Source: Actinomycetota bacterium (GTDB lineage Bacteria; Actinomycetota; Actinomycetes; Nanopelagicales; Nanopelagicaceae). From it: 6,588 bases of DNA. The stretch's first letter is position 1. Every line of letters starts with the position of its first letter. The stretch covers positions 1 through 6,588 of the forward strand of contig WLME01000064.1 in the NCBI GenBank assembly GCA_009700365.1, read 5' to 3'. The notes under the pieces are model-generated. The model made no database searches. It had not been told where the DNA came from and saw nothing but the letters and a program-made list of their open reading frames with translations. Of the stretch, positions 1 through 6,178 are shown piece after piece. A program made the position numbers and the translations under genes.

Positions 1-17
1 CTAGCCCCTGATGTCAG

Positions 18-1445
18 TTACCCGTTGAGGTTGGTCATGACGTGCTTGATACGGGTGTAATCCTCAAAGCCGTAATTGGAGAGATCCTTGCCGTATCCGC
101 TTCGCTTAAATCCACCGTGTGGCATTTCAGCGACGATTGGGATGTGGGTATTAATCCAGACACAACCGAAGTCGAAGGCTTTAGCCATACGCATCGCCCG
201 CCCATGGTCTTTAGTCCAGACAGATGAGGCCAGGCCATATTCGATGCCATTGGACATCGCAACTGCCTCTGCCTCATCCTTAAATTTTTGGATTGTTATG
301 ACTGGGCCAAAGATTTCAGATTGAATGAGTTCATCGCTCTGCTTGAGATCGGCAATAACGGTTGGGGCTACAAAGTATCCGGCGCGGTTTGTTGGTTGTC
401 CCCCTGCCACGATGCGTGCATGCGATGGCGTACGGGAGATAAATCCATTGACGCGATCAAATTGTGATGCATTATTTACTGGTCCAACTATTACATCTTC
501 ATCCGGAGAACCCATGCCGATGTGGTTTGTTGCCTGGTCTGCAAGAAGTTTGACCATCTCGTCATACACACCCTCTTGGACAAGTACGCGAGTCGCAGCC
601 GTGCAATCTTGACCAGAGTTAAAAAATCCTGCGATTGCAATACCTTCTGCGGCTGCTTGTAAATCTGCGTCATTAAAGACAACAACTGGGGCTTTTCCGC
701 CTAGTTCGAGGTGGACGCGCTTGAGAGATTTGGAAGCCGCTGCTGCAACTTCCATTCCTGCACGCACGGATCCTGTAACTGAAACCATCGATGGAGTTGC
801 GTGATCAACGAGCGCTGCACCAGTTGCTCGCTCGCCTGCAATCACATTGATAACTCCGTCAGGAAGAAATTCACCCATGATTCCGGCCATGAAAAGCGTT
901 GATGCGGGAGTTGTATCACTTGGCTTGAGAACTACTGTATTTCCAGCAGCAATAGCAGGTGCCCATTTCCAGACAGCCATCATCATTGGGTAATTCCATG
1001 GAGTTACTTGGGCGCAAACACCGATTGGTTCGCGACGAATAAATGAAGTCATGCCATGCATATATTCGCCAGCTGATCTTCCTTCAAGATTTCGAGCAGC
1101 GCCAGCAAAGAAGCGAATCTGATCAACCATCGGTGGCATTTCTTCAGATGCTGTAAGGCTCTTTGGCTTGCCACAGTTCTCAGATTCGATATTTACAAAC
1201 TCTTCTGCGCGGGCTTCGATCGCGTCAGCAATCTTAAGTAGCGCACGCTGGCGTTCAGATGGAGTCGAATCGCGCCACCCTGGAAATGCATCACTAGCAG
1301 ATTTCATCGCCTTATCGATATCAGCTGCGTTCGATATTGGAGCTGTCGCAAAAGCTTCTCCTGTTGAGGGGTTTATAAGCGTTGTTGTTTCTCCAGATGC
1401 GCCATCAACAAATTTCCCGTTAATGAAATTTTGTAACTTCTTCAT
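18..1445 (-). CDS. Aldehyde dehydrogenase, gamma-aminobutyraldehyde dehydrogenase type
   Basis: This is a complete 475-residue NAD(P)-dependent aldehyde dehydrogenase, a normal length for the superfamily. Visible landmarks are the cofactor-site TPWNYP (Asn151), KPSD (Lys174), VTGS (Gly225/Ser226), the general base Glu247 in LELGGK, the nucleophile Cys281 in NSGQDCT, and Glu377 in SEIFGP. The C-terminal stretch EMPHGGFKRSGYGKD followed by YGFEDYTRIKHVM closely resembles the E. coli YdcW/PatD enzymes, which oxidise 4-aminobutanal to GABA in putrescine degradation; this is family knowledge, and the substrate is inferred. A betaine-aldehyde or other aminoaldehyde dehydrogenase is the main alternative. 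The ATG start lies 3 nt after the stop of the DinB-like gene (TAA-GAG-ATG), with a loose AAGGGG Shine-Dalgarno site at 1458-1463, 12 nt away. It is very likely cotranscribed with the gene upstream. After its TAA, a CAGGGG-like stretch near the window edge could serve a further gene outside. Confidence 0.93.
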   Translation of the reverse strand: MKKLQNFINGKFVDGASGETTTLINPSTGEAFATAPISNAADIDKAMKSASDAFPGWRDSTPSERQRALLKIADAIEARAEEFVNIESENCGKPKSLTASEEMPPMVDQIRFFAGAARNLEGRSAGEYMHGMTSFIRREPIGVCAQVTPWNYPMMMAVWKWAPAIAAGNTVVLKPSDTTPASTLFMAGIMGEFLPDGVINVIAGERATGAALVDHATPSMVSVTGSVRAGMEVAAAASKSLKRVHLELGGKAPVVVFNDADLQAAAEGIAIAGFFNSGQDCTAATRVLVQEGVYDEMVKLLADQATNHIGMGSPDEDVIVGPVNNASQFDRVNGFISRTPSHARIVAGGQPTNRAGYFVAPTVIADLKQSDELIQSEIFGPVITIQKFKDEAEAVAMSNGIEYGLASSVWTKDHGRAMRMAKAFDFGCVWINTHIPIVAEMPHGGFKRSGYGKDLSNYGFEDYTRIKHVMTNLNG

Positions 1446-1448
1446 CTC

Positions 1449-1928
1449 TTATGCCTGCCCCTTCGTAGCGCGAACCATTTGGTCGCCATGATCATATGGA
1501 TGTCGTGTGTAAGTCTCGAGCCAGCGCGCGATTGAGTATTTTCCAGCTTCGGTGTGCTCGCCAAATTTCTCTAGATCATTTTCTGTCAGACGCTTTACAA
1601 CGTCGAGAGAAGCAGCGCGCACTGCTGCATACACTGCAATTGAGTTTTCAACTGGGCCATCTGCATAGGCAAGCTTTGGTTCATTTGCCCAAGCGGCTTC
1701 GTCATAACCTTGAATAATTGAACCTTCGGGTTCGGCTACAAGACGACGCAGACGTGCATACGACTGCGCTTCTGAATCTGCCATGTGGTGAATACATTGA
1801 CGTGCTGACCATTCATTCTCGGCGTGAACATCCATTAAATCTGAAGTCACTGCGCGAGCAAGATTGAGAAAGTATTGCGATGCTGCTTCGTAAGCTGCAG
1901 CTGCTTCTTTTAAATCCACCGATGTCAT
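1449..1928 (-). CDS. DinB/YfiT-like putative metal-binding protein
   Basis: This 159-residue soluble protein resembles the DinB four-helix-bundle superfamily (DinB_2/YfiT-like). Visible family marks are WSARQCIHHMADSE at residues 40-53 (His48 as the likely first metal ligand) and the C-terminal HPYDHGDQ at 143-150, giving the HxxxH pair His143/His147. Those three histidines fit the usual metal triad. Superfamily members include thiol (bacillithiol or mycothiol) transferases and putative metal-dependent hydrolases, but nothing here fixes the reaction. I chose the ATG at 1928 because the longer frame to 1982 would overlap the conserved end of rlmN by 40 nt and adds a sequence with no family resemblance. 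The start is 14 nt after the rlmN stop and lacks a clear Shine-Dalgarno site. The 3-nt gap to the dehydrogenase suggests translational coupling. The fold is fairly likely; the function is unknown. Confidence 0.8.
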   Translation of the reverse strand: MTSVDLKEAAAAYEAASQYFLNLARAVTSDLMDVHAENEWSARQCIHHMADSEAQSYARLRRLVAEPEGSIIQGYDEAAWANEPKLAYADGPVENSIAVYAAVRAASLDVVKRLTENDLEKFGEHTEAGKYSIARWLETYTRHPYDHGDQMVRATKGQA

Positions 1929-1942
1929 GGAAGCGATACTAG

Positions 1943-3070
1943 TTAATTCTTCTCTTTCTCGGAAGCCGCGAGCTGCCCACATGCGCCATCAATTTCGCGG
2001 CCGCGGGTATCACGCACAGTGACAGGGACTCCGTAACCTTCAAGAATTCGAACAAATTCCGCCTCATCTTCACGACGTGAAGCAGTCCATTTAGATCCTG
2101 GAGTTGGATTGAGGGGAATCAAATTTACGTGGGCATTGCGATTCTTCAGTAAGCGCCCCAGTAAATCTGAACGCCACGATTGGTCATTAATATCGCGGAT
2201 GAGTGCATATTCAATCGAATAGCGCCGACCGGTCTTCTTTTCATAGGCATCTGCTGCTGCCAATACTTCTCGAACATTGAAGCGATTGTTGATTGGTACA
2301 AGGCTGTCACGGAGTTCATCATCAGGAGTATGCAGCGATACTGCCAAAGTGCAGTTGATGCCTTCATCCATCAATCTTTCGATCCCTGGAACGAGTCCAA
2401 CCGTTGAAACAACGACAGATCGCGCAGATATTCCAAGGCCATCGGGATTTGGATCTGTGATGTTATGCAAAGTGCGTACAACTGCGTTGTAGTTTGCAAG
2501 TGGCTCGCCCATTCCCATAAAGACGATATTAGAAAGTCGGGTTGGGCCACCAGGCATTTCTCCATTTGCGCAGGCACGAGCGGCAGCAACTATTTGATCT
2601 GTAATTTCGCCAGCAGAGAGATTGCGTGTAAGTCCGGCTTGACCAGTCGCGCAGAATGGACAGTTCATTCCGCATCCTGCTTGCGATGAAATACAGACCG
2701 TTGTGCGGTCTGAGTAACGCATTAATACTGACTCAACAAGTACACCATCGTGTAATTTCCACAAATCTTTTCGAGTCATTCCACCGTCTGTGGTCCGAGT
2801 CGTTACTAATTCAATGAGTTTAGGAGTAAGGGCTTCGGCAATTGAAGTTCGCTCTGCGGCCGGAATATCGCTCCATTCATCAGGGCTATTGGATAAATGG
2901 GTGAAGTAATGAGTGGCAACTTGCGCTGCACGAAATGGTTGAAAGCCAAGTTCTTTTGCAAAAGCTTTTCTATCCTCTGGGGCAAAATCAGCGAGATGCT
3001 TAGGTGCTTTCTTGCGTTGCACGGGTTCGTCAAAGACGAGTTTTAATTCGGTGGGACGCTCTGTTGTCAT
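1943..3070 (-). CDS. rlmN: Dual-specificity 23S rRNA/tRNA adenine C2-methyltransferase RlmN
   Basis: RlmN is a radical-SAM enzyme that methylates C2 of A2503 in 23S rRNA and, in characterised members, A37 of some tRNAs. The 375-residue product has the full catalytic set: the 4Fe-4S motif CGMNCPFC with Cys133, Cys137 and Cys140; Cys126 seven residues earlier, matching E. coli Cys118; Glu113 in LVESVLMRY; the GEP motif in FMGMGEPLANY at 185-194; and the C-terminal mechanistic cysteine Cys364 in IDGACGQLA, which forms the methylated intermediate. The essential C-terminal cysteine argues for RlmN rather than an unrelated radical-SAM protein; the resistance enzyme Cfr is a paralogue but is less like this. 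The start at 3070 is chosen because its ATG overlaps the cdsA TGA as ATGA, typical of translational coupling. An in-frame ATG at 3118 would add 16 basic residues encoded inside cdsA. Only a weak CAGG precedes the start. Confidence 0.97.
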   Translation of the reverse strand: MTTERPTELKLVFDEPVQRKKAPKHLADFAPEDRKAFAKELGFQPFRAAQVATHYFTHLSNSPDEWSDIPAAERTSIAEALTPKLIELVTTRTTDGGMTRKDLWKLHDGVLVESVLMRYSDRTTVCISSQAGCGMNCPFCATGQAGLTRNLSAGEITDQIVAAARACANGEMPGGPTRLSNIVFMGMGEPLANYNAVVRTLHNITDPNPDGLGISARSVVVSTVGLVPGIERLMDEGINCTLAVSLHTPDDELRDSLVPINNRFNVREVLAAADAYEKKTGRRYSIEYALIRDINDQSWRSDLLGRLLKNRNAHVNLIPLNPTPGSKWTASRREDEAEFVRILEGYGVPVTVRDTRGREIDGACGQLAASEKEKN

Positions 3071-3942
3071 AACAAACCTGAGTCTTGTGCGCGTCGCACG
3101 ATTTCTAGCGCGAGCCACAATGCAGGTGCTGCAAAGAGAACTGAATCCAAACGATCCATGATTCCGCCATGTCCTGGCAATAAGTTGCCCATATCCTTAA
3201 TAGCCATATCGCGCTTGAGCGCAGATTCGATGAGATCACCTGAAGTTGCTGTGAAAACAGTGAGCAATCCCGCAAGTGCGCCAAGCCACCAATCAGAGTC
3301 CATGATGAAATGGAATGCGAGCGAACCACCAATAACAGTAAAGAGTAGTGAACCAACTAGACCTTCGATTGTTTTCTTTGGACTAATTTTCGGTGCGAGT
3401 GGATGTTTACCAAAGAGCACGCCAGTTAAATATGCGAATGTGTCATTGCATCCCACAAGGACTACAAAAGTCATGACACGAGCTAGACCGTTATGTGGGC
3501 GTGCAAGAAGAATTAAGAATCCAGCTAAGAACGGCAGATAAATCAGAGATAAGGCAGATGCTGATGCAGTCTTTACGAAGTTTTCTACCCCACGTGGCAG
3601 TAGAAGCACAAGCAAGCATGGGAATGAAATAGCAGTTGCTACAGCCAGACCCGACACTCCCCCGAACCACGTTGCGGCAGAGAGAGCAACTGTTGCGGTT
3701 GTCAGTGACCACAATGGAATATGAATACCGACTGCCGTAAATGCCCTATTGAGTTCGCGAATTCCAAGAACAACAGCAAGTGTTACCAGGCCTGCAAAGA
3801 TGATACGAAATGTTGAAAGTGAGAACCAGACCAGAAGTACAAGAAAAATGCTTACGCCGATTGAGGGCAGCAATTTACGACCAGCGCGCTTGTTAATCGC
3901 TTCGTTGATCGAATGTAAATCGGACACAGTGGTAGAACTCAA
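3067..3942 (-). CDS. cdsA: Phosphatidate cytidylyltransferase (CDP-diacylglycerol synthase)
   Basis: CdsA is an integral membrane enzyme that makes CDP-diacylglycerol from phosphatidic acid and CTP, the branch point to phospholipids. The 291-residue product has a hydrophilic N-terminus of about 25 residues, then several hydrophobic segments (roughly 25-64, 80-116, 126-147, 154-178, 194-231, and a final one near 266-282). The family signature is complete at residues 240-266, containing SALKRD, KD, LPGHGG and MDRLD; upstream NDTFAYLTG (Asp167) and SPKKTIEG (187-194) are also typical. The start codon is TTG at 3942. No ATG or GTG lies upstream in frame before a stop at 3978, and the only early alternative is a GTG six codons in. 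It begins 8 nt after the frr stop, with a hairpin over the junction and the best Shine-Dalgarno-like sequence 28 nt away. It overlaps rlmN by 4 nt. PyrH upstream links it loosely to CTP supply. Confidence 0.96.
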   Translation of the reverse strand: MSSTTVSDLHSINEAINKRAGRKLLPSIGVSIFLVLLVWFSLSTFRIIFAGLVTLAVVLGIRELNRAFTAVGIHIPLWSLTTATVALSAATWFGGVSGLAVATAISFPCLLVLLLPRGVENFVKTASASALSLIYLPFLAGFLILLARPHNGLARVMTFVVLVGCNDTFAYLTGVLFGKHPLAPKISPKKTIEGLVGSLLFTVIGGSLAFHFIMDSDWWLGALAGLLTVFTATSGDLIESALKRDMAIKDMGNLLPGHGGIMDRLDSVLFAAPALWLALEIVRRAQDSGLL

Positions 3943-3943
3943 A

Positions 3944-3959
3944 GAAGTCTTTAGACTTC
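3944..3959 (-). repeat. Perfect 6-bp inverted repeat over the frr stop/cdsA start junction
   Basis: The coding-strand sequence GAAGTCTAAAGACTTC forms a 6-bp stem with a TAAA loop that contains the frr stop codon. It ends two bases before the cdsA TTG start. A second, weaker pairing (ACTTC/GAAGT, 3962-3966 with 3955-3959) would use the left arm of this stem with sequence further upstream, so the two structures exclude each other. No T-run follows in the coding direction, so it is not a standard intrinsic terminator. The symmetry is certain; any effect on cdsA translation is inferred. Confidence 0.5.
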
Positions 3960-4514
3960 GAGAAGTTCGGCCTCCTTATGCTTGAGAAGTTCATCAATCT
4001 TTGCAACGTGATCTGCGGTGATCTTCTCGAGTTCCTTTTCGCCACGGCTTAAATCATCTTTGCCAATATCGCCATCTTTCTCGAGCTTTTCCATGAGCTC
4101 TTTTGCAGTACGGCGAATATTGCGCATTGAAATCTTTGAATCTTCGGCCTTAGTCTTTGCGACTTTGATGTAATCCTTGCGGCGCTCTTCAGTGAGCTGC
4201 GGGAAATTGACACGGATTACAGCGCCATCCGTTGCTGGATTTACGCCTAAATCAGATTCGCGAATAGCTTTTTCGATAGATGACATCGCGCCCTTATCGA
4301 ACGGGGAAACAATTGCCATACGTGACTCAGGCACCTGAATCGTTGCAAGCTGTGAGAGCGATGTATATGTTCCGTAGTAATCGACCATAATTTTGTTAAA
4401 CATCGCTGGGTGAGCACGTCCTGTACGGATAGCCCCGAAGTCATCTTTTGCAACTTCGACTGCCTTATTCATCTTGTCAGTTGCCTCTGCGAGTGCACTT
4501 GTTACATCTGCCAT
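3951..4514 (-). CDS. frr: Ribosome recycling factor
   Basis: RRF, acting with EF-G, splits post-termination ribosomes in the cytoplasm. At 187 residues it is about the usual family length of 185. Recognisable blocks are the N-terminal helix with IRTGRAHPAMFNKI (29-42), YYGTYTSLSQLATIQVPE (46-63), the ligand-facing GAVIRVNFPQLTEERR (97-112), and the basic SMRNIRRTAKE (129-139) in the long C-terminal helix region. The C-terminus is highly charged and helical, as expected for the three-helix bundle. The ATG start has a strong AGAGGAG Shine-Dalgarno site at 4523-4529, 8 nt upstream. It lies 43 nt after pyrH, separated by a hairpin, and 8 nt before cdsA. The gene's last codons (AAG GAG, ending GAA GTC) create the Shine-Dalgarno-like and hairpin sequences seen before cdsA. 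No odd residues were noticed. Confidence 0.98.
   Translation of the reverse strand: MADVTSALAEATDKMNKAVEVAKDDFGAIRTGRAHPAMFNKIMVDYYGTYTSLSQLATIQVPESRMAIVSPFDKGAMSSIEKAIRESDLGVNPATDGAVIRVNFPQLTEERRKDYIKVAKTKAEDSKISMRNIRRTAKELMEKLEKDGDIGKDDLSRGEKELEKITADHVAKIDELLKHKEAELLEV
3971..3977 (-). promoter_or_regulatory. Strong Shine-Dalgarno-like AAGGAGG inside the end of frr, upstream of cdsA
   Basis: AAGGAGG is near-perfectly complementary to the 16S rRNA tail but sits 28 nt before the cdsA TTG, too far for a normal ribosome binding site. If the 16-nt hairpin at 3944-3959 folds, the effective distance falls to about 12 nt. The site also encodes Lys-Glu near the end of RRF, so it could be coincidental. 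No better Shine-Dalgarno sequence is visible nearer to cdsA. Confidence 0.35.
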
Positions 4515-4550
4515 GGTCTTTGCTCCTCTAGCCTATTTCAATCTCAATAT

Positions 4551-4571
4551 CTCTCGTTTAAGAAACGAGAG
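4551..4571 (-). repeat. Perfect 9-bp hairpin across the pyrH stop codon
   Basis: The arms CTCTCGTTT and AAACGAGAG are perfect complements with a 3-nt loop; the pyrH TAA lies at the loop and the start of the 3' arm. In the coding direction it is followed by ATATTGAG, not a T-run, so it is not a classic intrinsic terminator for this operon; on the opposite strand a T-rich stretch lies a few bases beyond. It could stabilise or mark a 3' end, attenuate read-through into frr, or act as a non-canonical terminator. The structure is clear from sequence; the role is inferred. Confidence 0.6.
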
Positions 4572-5280
4572 TTCCAATTTTTTCGCCGCGGACCGCGCGA
4601 CCAATATTTCCATTTGTCATTAAGTCGAAGACCACGATTGGGAGGTGGTTTTCGCGGCAGAGGCTAAAGGCTGCGGCATCTGCAACAGCAAGTGACTTCT
4701 GAAGTACTTCATCGTAAGAAATGGTGTCAAACTTTGTCGCGTTCTTATCTTTGCGAGGATCTGCGTTGTAGACGCCATCGACTCCAGATTTCGCAAGCAA
4801 GAGCGCGCCTGCACCGATTTCAAGAGCGCGCTGTGCTGCGACGGTATCTGTAGTAAAGAATGGCATTCCAGCGCCTGCACCAAAAATAACTACACGACCC
4901 TTTTCGAGGTGGCGGATTGCACGACGTGGGACATATGGCTCGGCGACTTGGCCCATTGTGATTGCTGTCTGAACGCGAGTATCAACGCCCTCTTTTTCAA
5001 GGAAATCTTGAAGTGCTAAACAGTTCATTACTGTTCCGAGCATTCCCATGTAGTCAGCTCGTGATCGTTCCATGCCGCGCTCTGATAATTCGGCGCCACG
5101 GAAGAAGTTACCGCCGCCGACAACAATTGCGATTTGAACGCCACTGCGTACAACATCTGCAATTTGTTTTGCTACATCTTGTAGGACATCAGGATCAACG
5201 CCGATGCCTTTATTGCCACCAAAAACTTCTCCGGAAAGCTTAAGGAGCACCCGCTGATACGTTCCTCTTGTACCTGGCAT
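4558..5280 (-). CDS. pyrH: Uridylate kinase (UMP kinase)
   Basis: PyrH is the bacterial-type UMP kinase of the amino acid kinase fold. It phosphorylates UMP to UDP with ATP, on the way to UTP and CTP, and family members are usually hexamers controlled by UTP and GTP. The 240-residue product has LLKLSGE (12-18) at the phosphate site, the glycine loop VVGGGNFFRG (53-62), RADYMGMLGTVMN (74-86) including conserved Asp77, the GAGAGMPFFTTDTVAA stretch (134-149) that binds UMP, and DGVYNADPRKD (168-178) near the ATP site. It ends GEKIGTLVS, typical of actinobacterial members. The ATG start has AAGGGAG at 5286-5292, 5 nt upstream. It follows tsf after 65 nt and precedes frr by 43 nt, the usual tsf-pyrH-frr order. 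It is distinct from eukaryotic-type UMP/CMP kinases. Confidence 0.98.
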   Translation of the reverse strand: MPGTRGTYQRVLLKLSGEVFGGNKGIGVDPDVLQDVAKQIADVVRSGVQIAIVVGGGNFFRGAELSERGMERSRADYMGMLGTVMNCLALQDFLEKEGVDTRVQTAITMGQVAEPYVPRRAIRHLEKGRVVIFGAGAGMPFFTTDTVAAQRALEIGAGALLLAKSGVDGVYNADPRKDKNATKFDTISYDEVLQKSLAVADAAAFSLCRENHLPIVVFDLMTNGNIGRAVRGEKIGTLVS

Positions 5281-5345
5281 TGGTGCTCCCTTCGCTTCCT
5301 GGAAATTCTAACTTTTCTTGAGTCTATTACCCTCTGCAGAAAAGC
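5281..5345 (-). other. tsf-pyrH intergenic gap, the longest in the window
   Basis: These 65 nt hold the pyrH ribosome binding site and an AT-rich imperfect hairpin candidate just after the tsf stop (7-bp arms CTTTTCT and AGAAAAG at 5338-5344 and 5312-5318, 19-nt loop). A TAGAAT hexamer at 5305-5310 could be a -10 element, but no matching -35 lies 16-18 nt upstream. If the gene set is split into two transcripts, this is the most likely place, but the sequence alone does not show it. Confidence 0.35.
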
Positions 5346-6173
5346 TTATTGACCCACGCGGAAGCGATGGAATGCCTTAACGGCGGTTCCTGCTTCATCG
5401 AGAATCTGTTTAACGGTCTTCTTCGCATCCTTAGCGAAAGCCTGCTCGATAAGTGAAACTTCCTTCACGAAACCGGTGACGCGACCTTCGATGATCTTAG
5501 AAAGTGATGCCTCTGGCTTACCTTCGGCGCGAGCTGTTTCTTCTGCAAGACGACGCTCGGTTTCGATGAGGTCTGCTGGAACATCTTCGCGATTTACGAA
5601 GCGCGGTGCGAATGCTGCGATGTGCTGTGCAACATCCTTTCCAACTTCAGCTGCTGCTGATGCAAGCGACACCAAAACGCCAACCTGAGGAGGCAAATCT
5701 GGGCTTGTCTTGTGAAGGTAGAGACCAACCGGTCCTTCAATCACTGCAACATTACGAATTTCAATCTTCTCGCCGAGAGTCGCGTTACCTTCATCGATCG
5801 CAGACTGAACGGTCTTGCCGTTAGCCATTGTTGACGAAAGGAATGCAGCAACATCTGCTGACTTTGCTGAAAGAAGGTGGTCGATGAGTTCATCACCAAG
5901 TGCGATAAATCGCTCGCCCTTTGCGACGAAGTCTGTCTCGCAGTTCAATTCGAGCATGACCCCAAGGTCACCTGAAACCTTTGCAACAACCAAACCATTT
6001 GAAGTAAGACGACCTTCGCGCTTTGTTACGCCCTTAAGTCCCTTTACTCGAATAATTTCGACAGCCTTGTCGTAATCACCATCTGCTTCATCTAACGCCT
6101 TCTTGCAATCGAGCATTCCTGCTGCAGTTGCTTCGCGAAGACGCTTTACATCATCTGCTGAATAGTTAGCCAA
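5346..6173 (-). CDS. tsf: Translation elongation factor Ts
   Basis: EF-Ts is the nucleotide-exchange factor that releases GDP from EF-Tu. The 275-residue protein has a UBA-like N-terminal domain (about 1-42) with family signature 1, LREATAAGMLDCKKAL (12-27), and signature 2 with the EF-Tu-contacting TDF triad in ELNCETDFVA (75-84, Thr80-Phe82). The rest is the core dimerisation region; the length is usual for Actinobacteria. The start codon is TTG at 6173, supported because MANYSADDVK is the classic actinobacterial EF-Ts N-terminus and GGAGG lies 10 nt upstream. The usual Gly in the T-G-A-G-M part of signature 1 is Ala17 here, which is uncommon. It starts 5 nt after rpsB, as expected for the rpsB-tsf pair; rare start use may tune its level relative to S2. 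Confidence 0.98.
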   Translation of the reverse strand: MANYSADDVKRLREATAAGMLDCKKALDEADGDYDKAVEIIRVKGLKGVTKREGRLTSNGLVVAKVSGDLGVMLELNCETDFVAKGERFIALGDELIDHLLSAKSADVAAFLSSTMANGKTVQSAIDEGNATLGEKIEIRNVAVIEGPVGLYLHKTSPDLPPQVGVLVSLASAAAEVGKDVAQHIAAFAPRFVNREDVPADLIETERRLAEETARAEGKPEASLSKIIEGRVTGFVKEVSLIEQAFAKDAKKTVKQILDEAGTAVKAFHRFRVGQ

Positions 6174-6178
6174 TTTAC

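Noticed and set aside
8..17. Short inverted repeat CTGA/TCAG after the dehydrogenase stop
   Set aside because: A 4-bp stem with a 2-nt loop is not meaningful.
1929..1982. N-terminal extension of the DinB-like protein
   Set aside because: It would overlap the end of rlmN by 40 nt and begins with a sequence unlike DinB proteins; the ATG at 1928 fits the gene spacing.
3071..3118. N-terminal extension of rlmN to an upstream ATG
   Set aside because: The added 16 residues are Arg-rich read-through of the cdsA 3' end in another frame, with no family resemblance; the ATGA start is far more natural.
3158..3541. 127-codon open frame on the plus strand opposite cdsA
   Set aside because: It lies wholly within cdsA in antisense, has no recognisable domain, and follows from codon bias of the real gene. 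The same holds for the other plus-strand frames, for example 1168-1491 opposite the dehydrogenase.
4551..4582. Intrinsic terminator for a plus-strand transcript (hairpin followed by a T-rich stretch)
   Set aside because: There is no plus-strand gene in the window for it to terminate, and the T-rich stretch starts several bases after the stem and falls inside pyrH coding sequence.
5305..5310. TAGAAT as a -10 promoter element for pyrH
   Set aside because: No plausible -35 hexamer lies at the right spacing, and a single -10-like hexamer in AT-rich spacer is expected by chance.
5312..5344. Hairpin after tsf as a terminator
   Set aside because: The 7-bp stem is mostly A-T, has a 19-nt loop and no T-run after it in the coding direction, so it is too weak to call.
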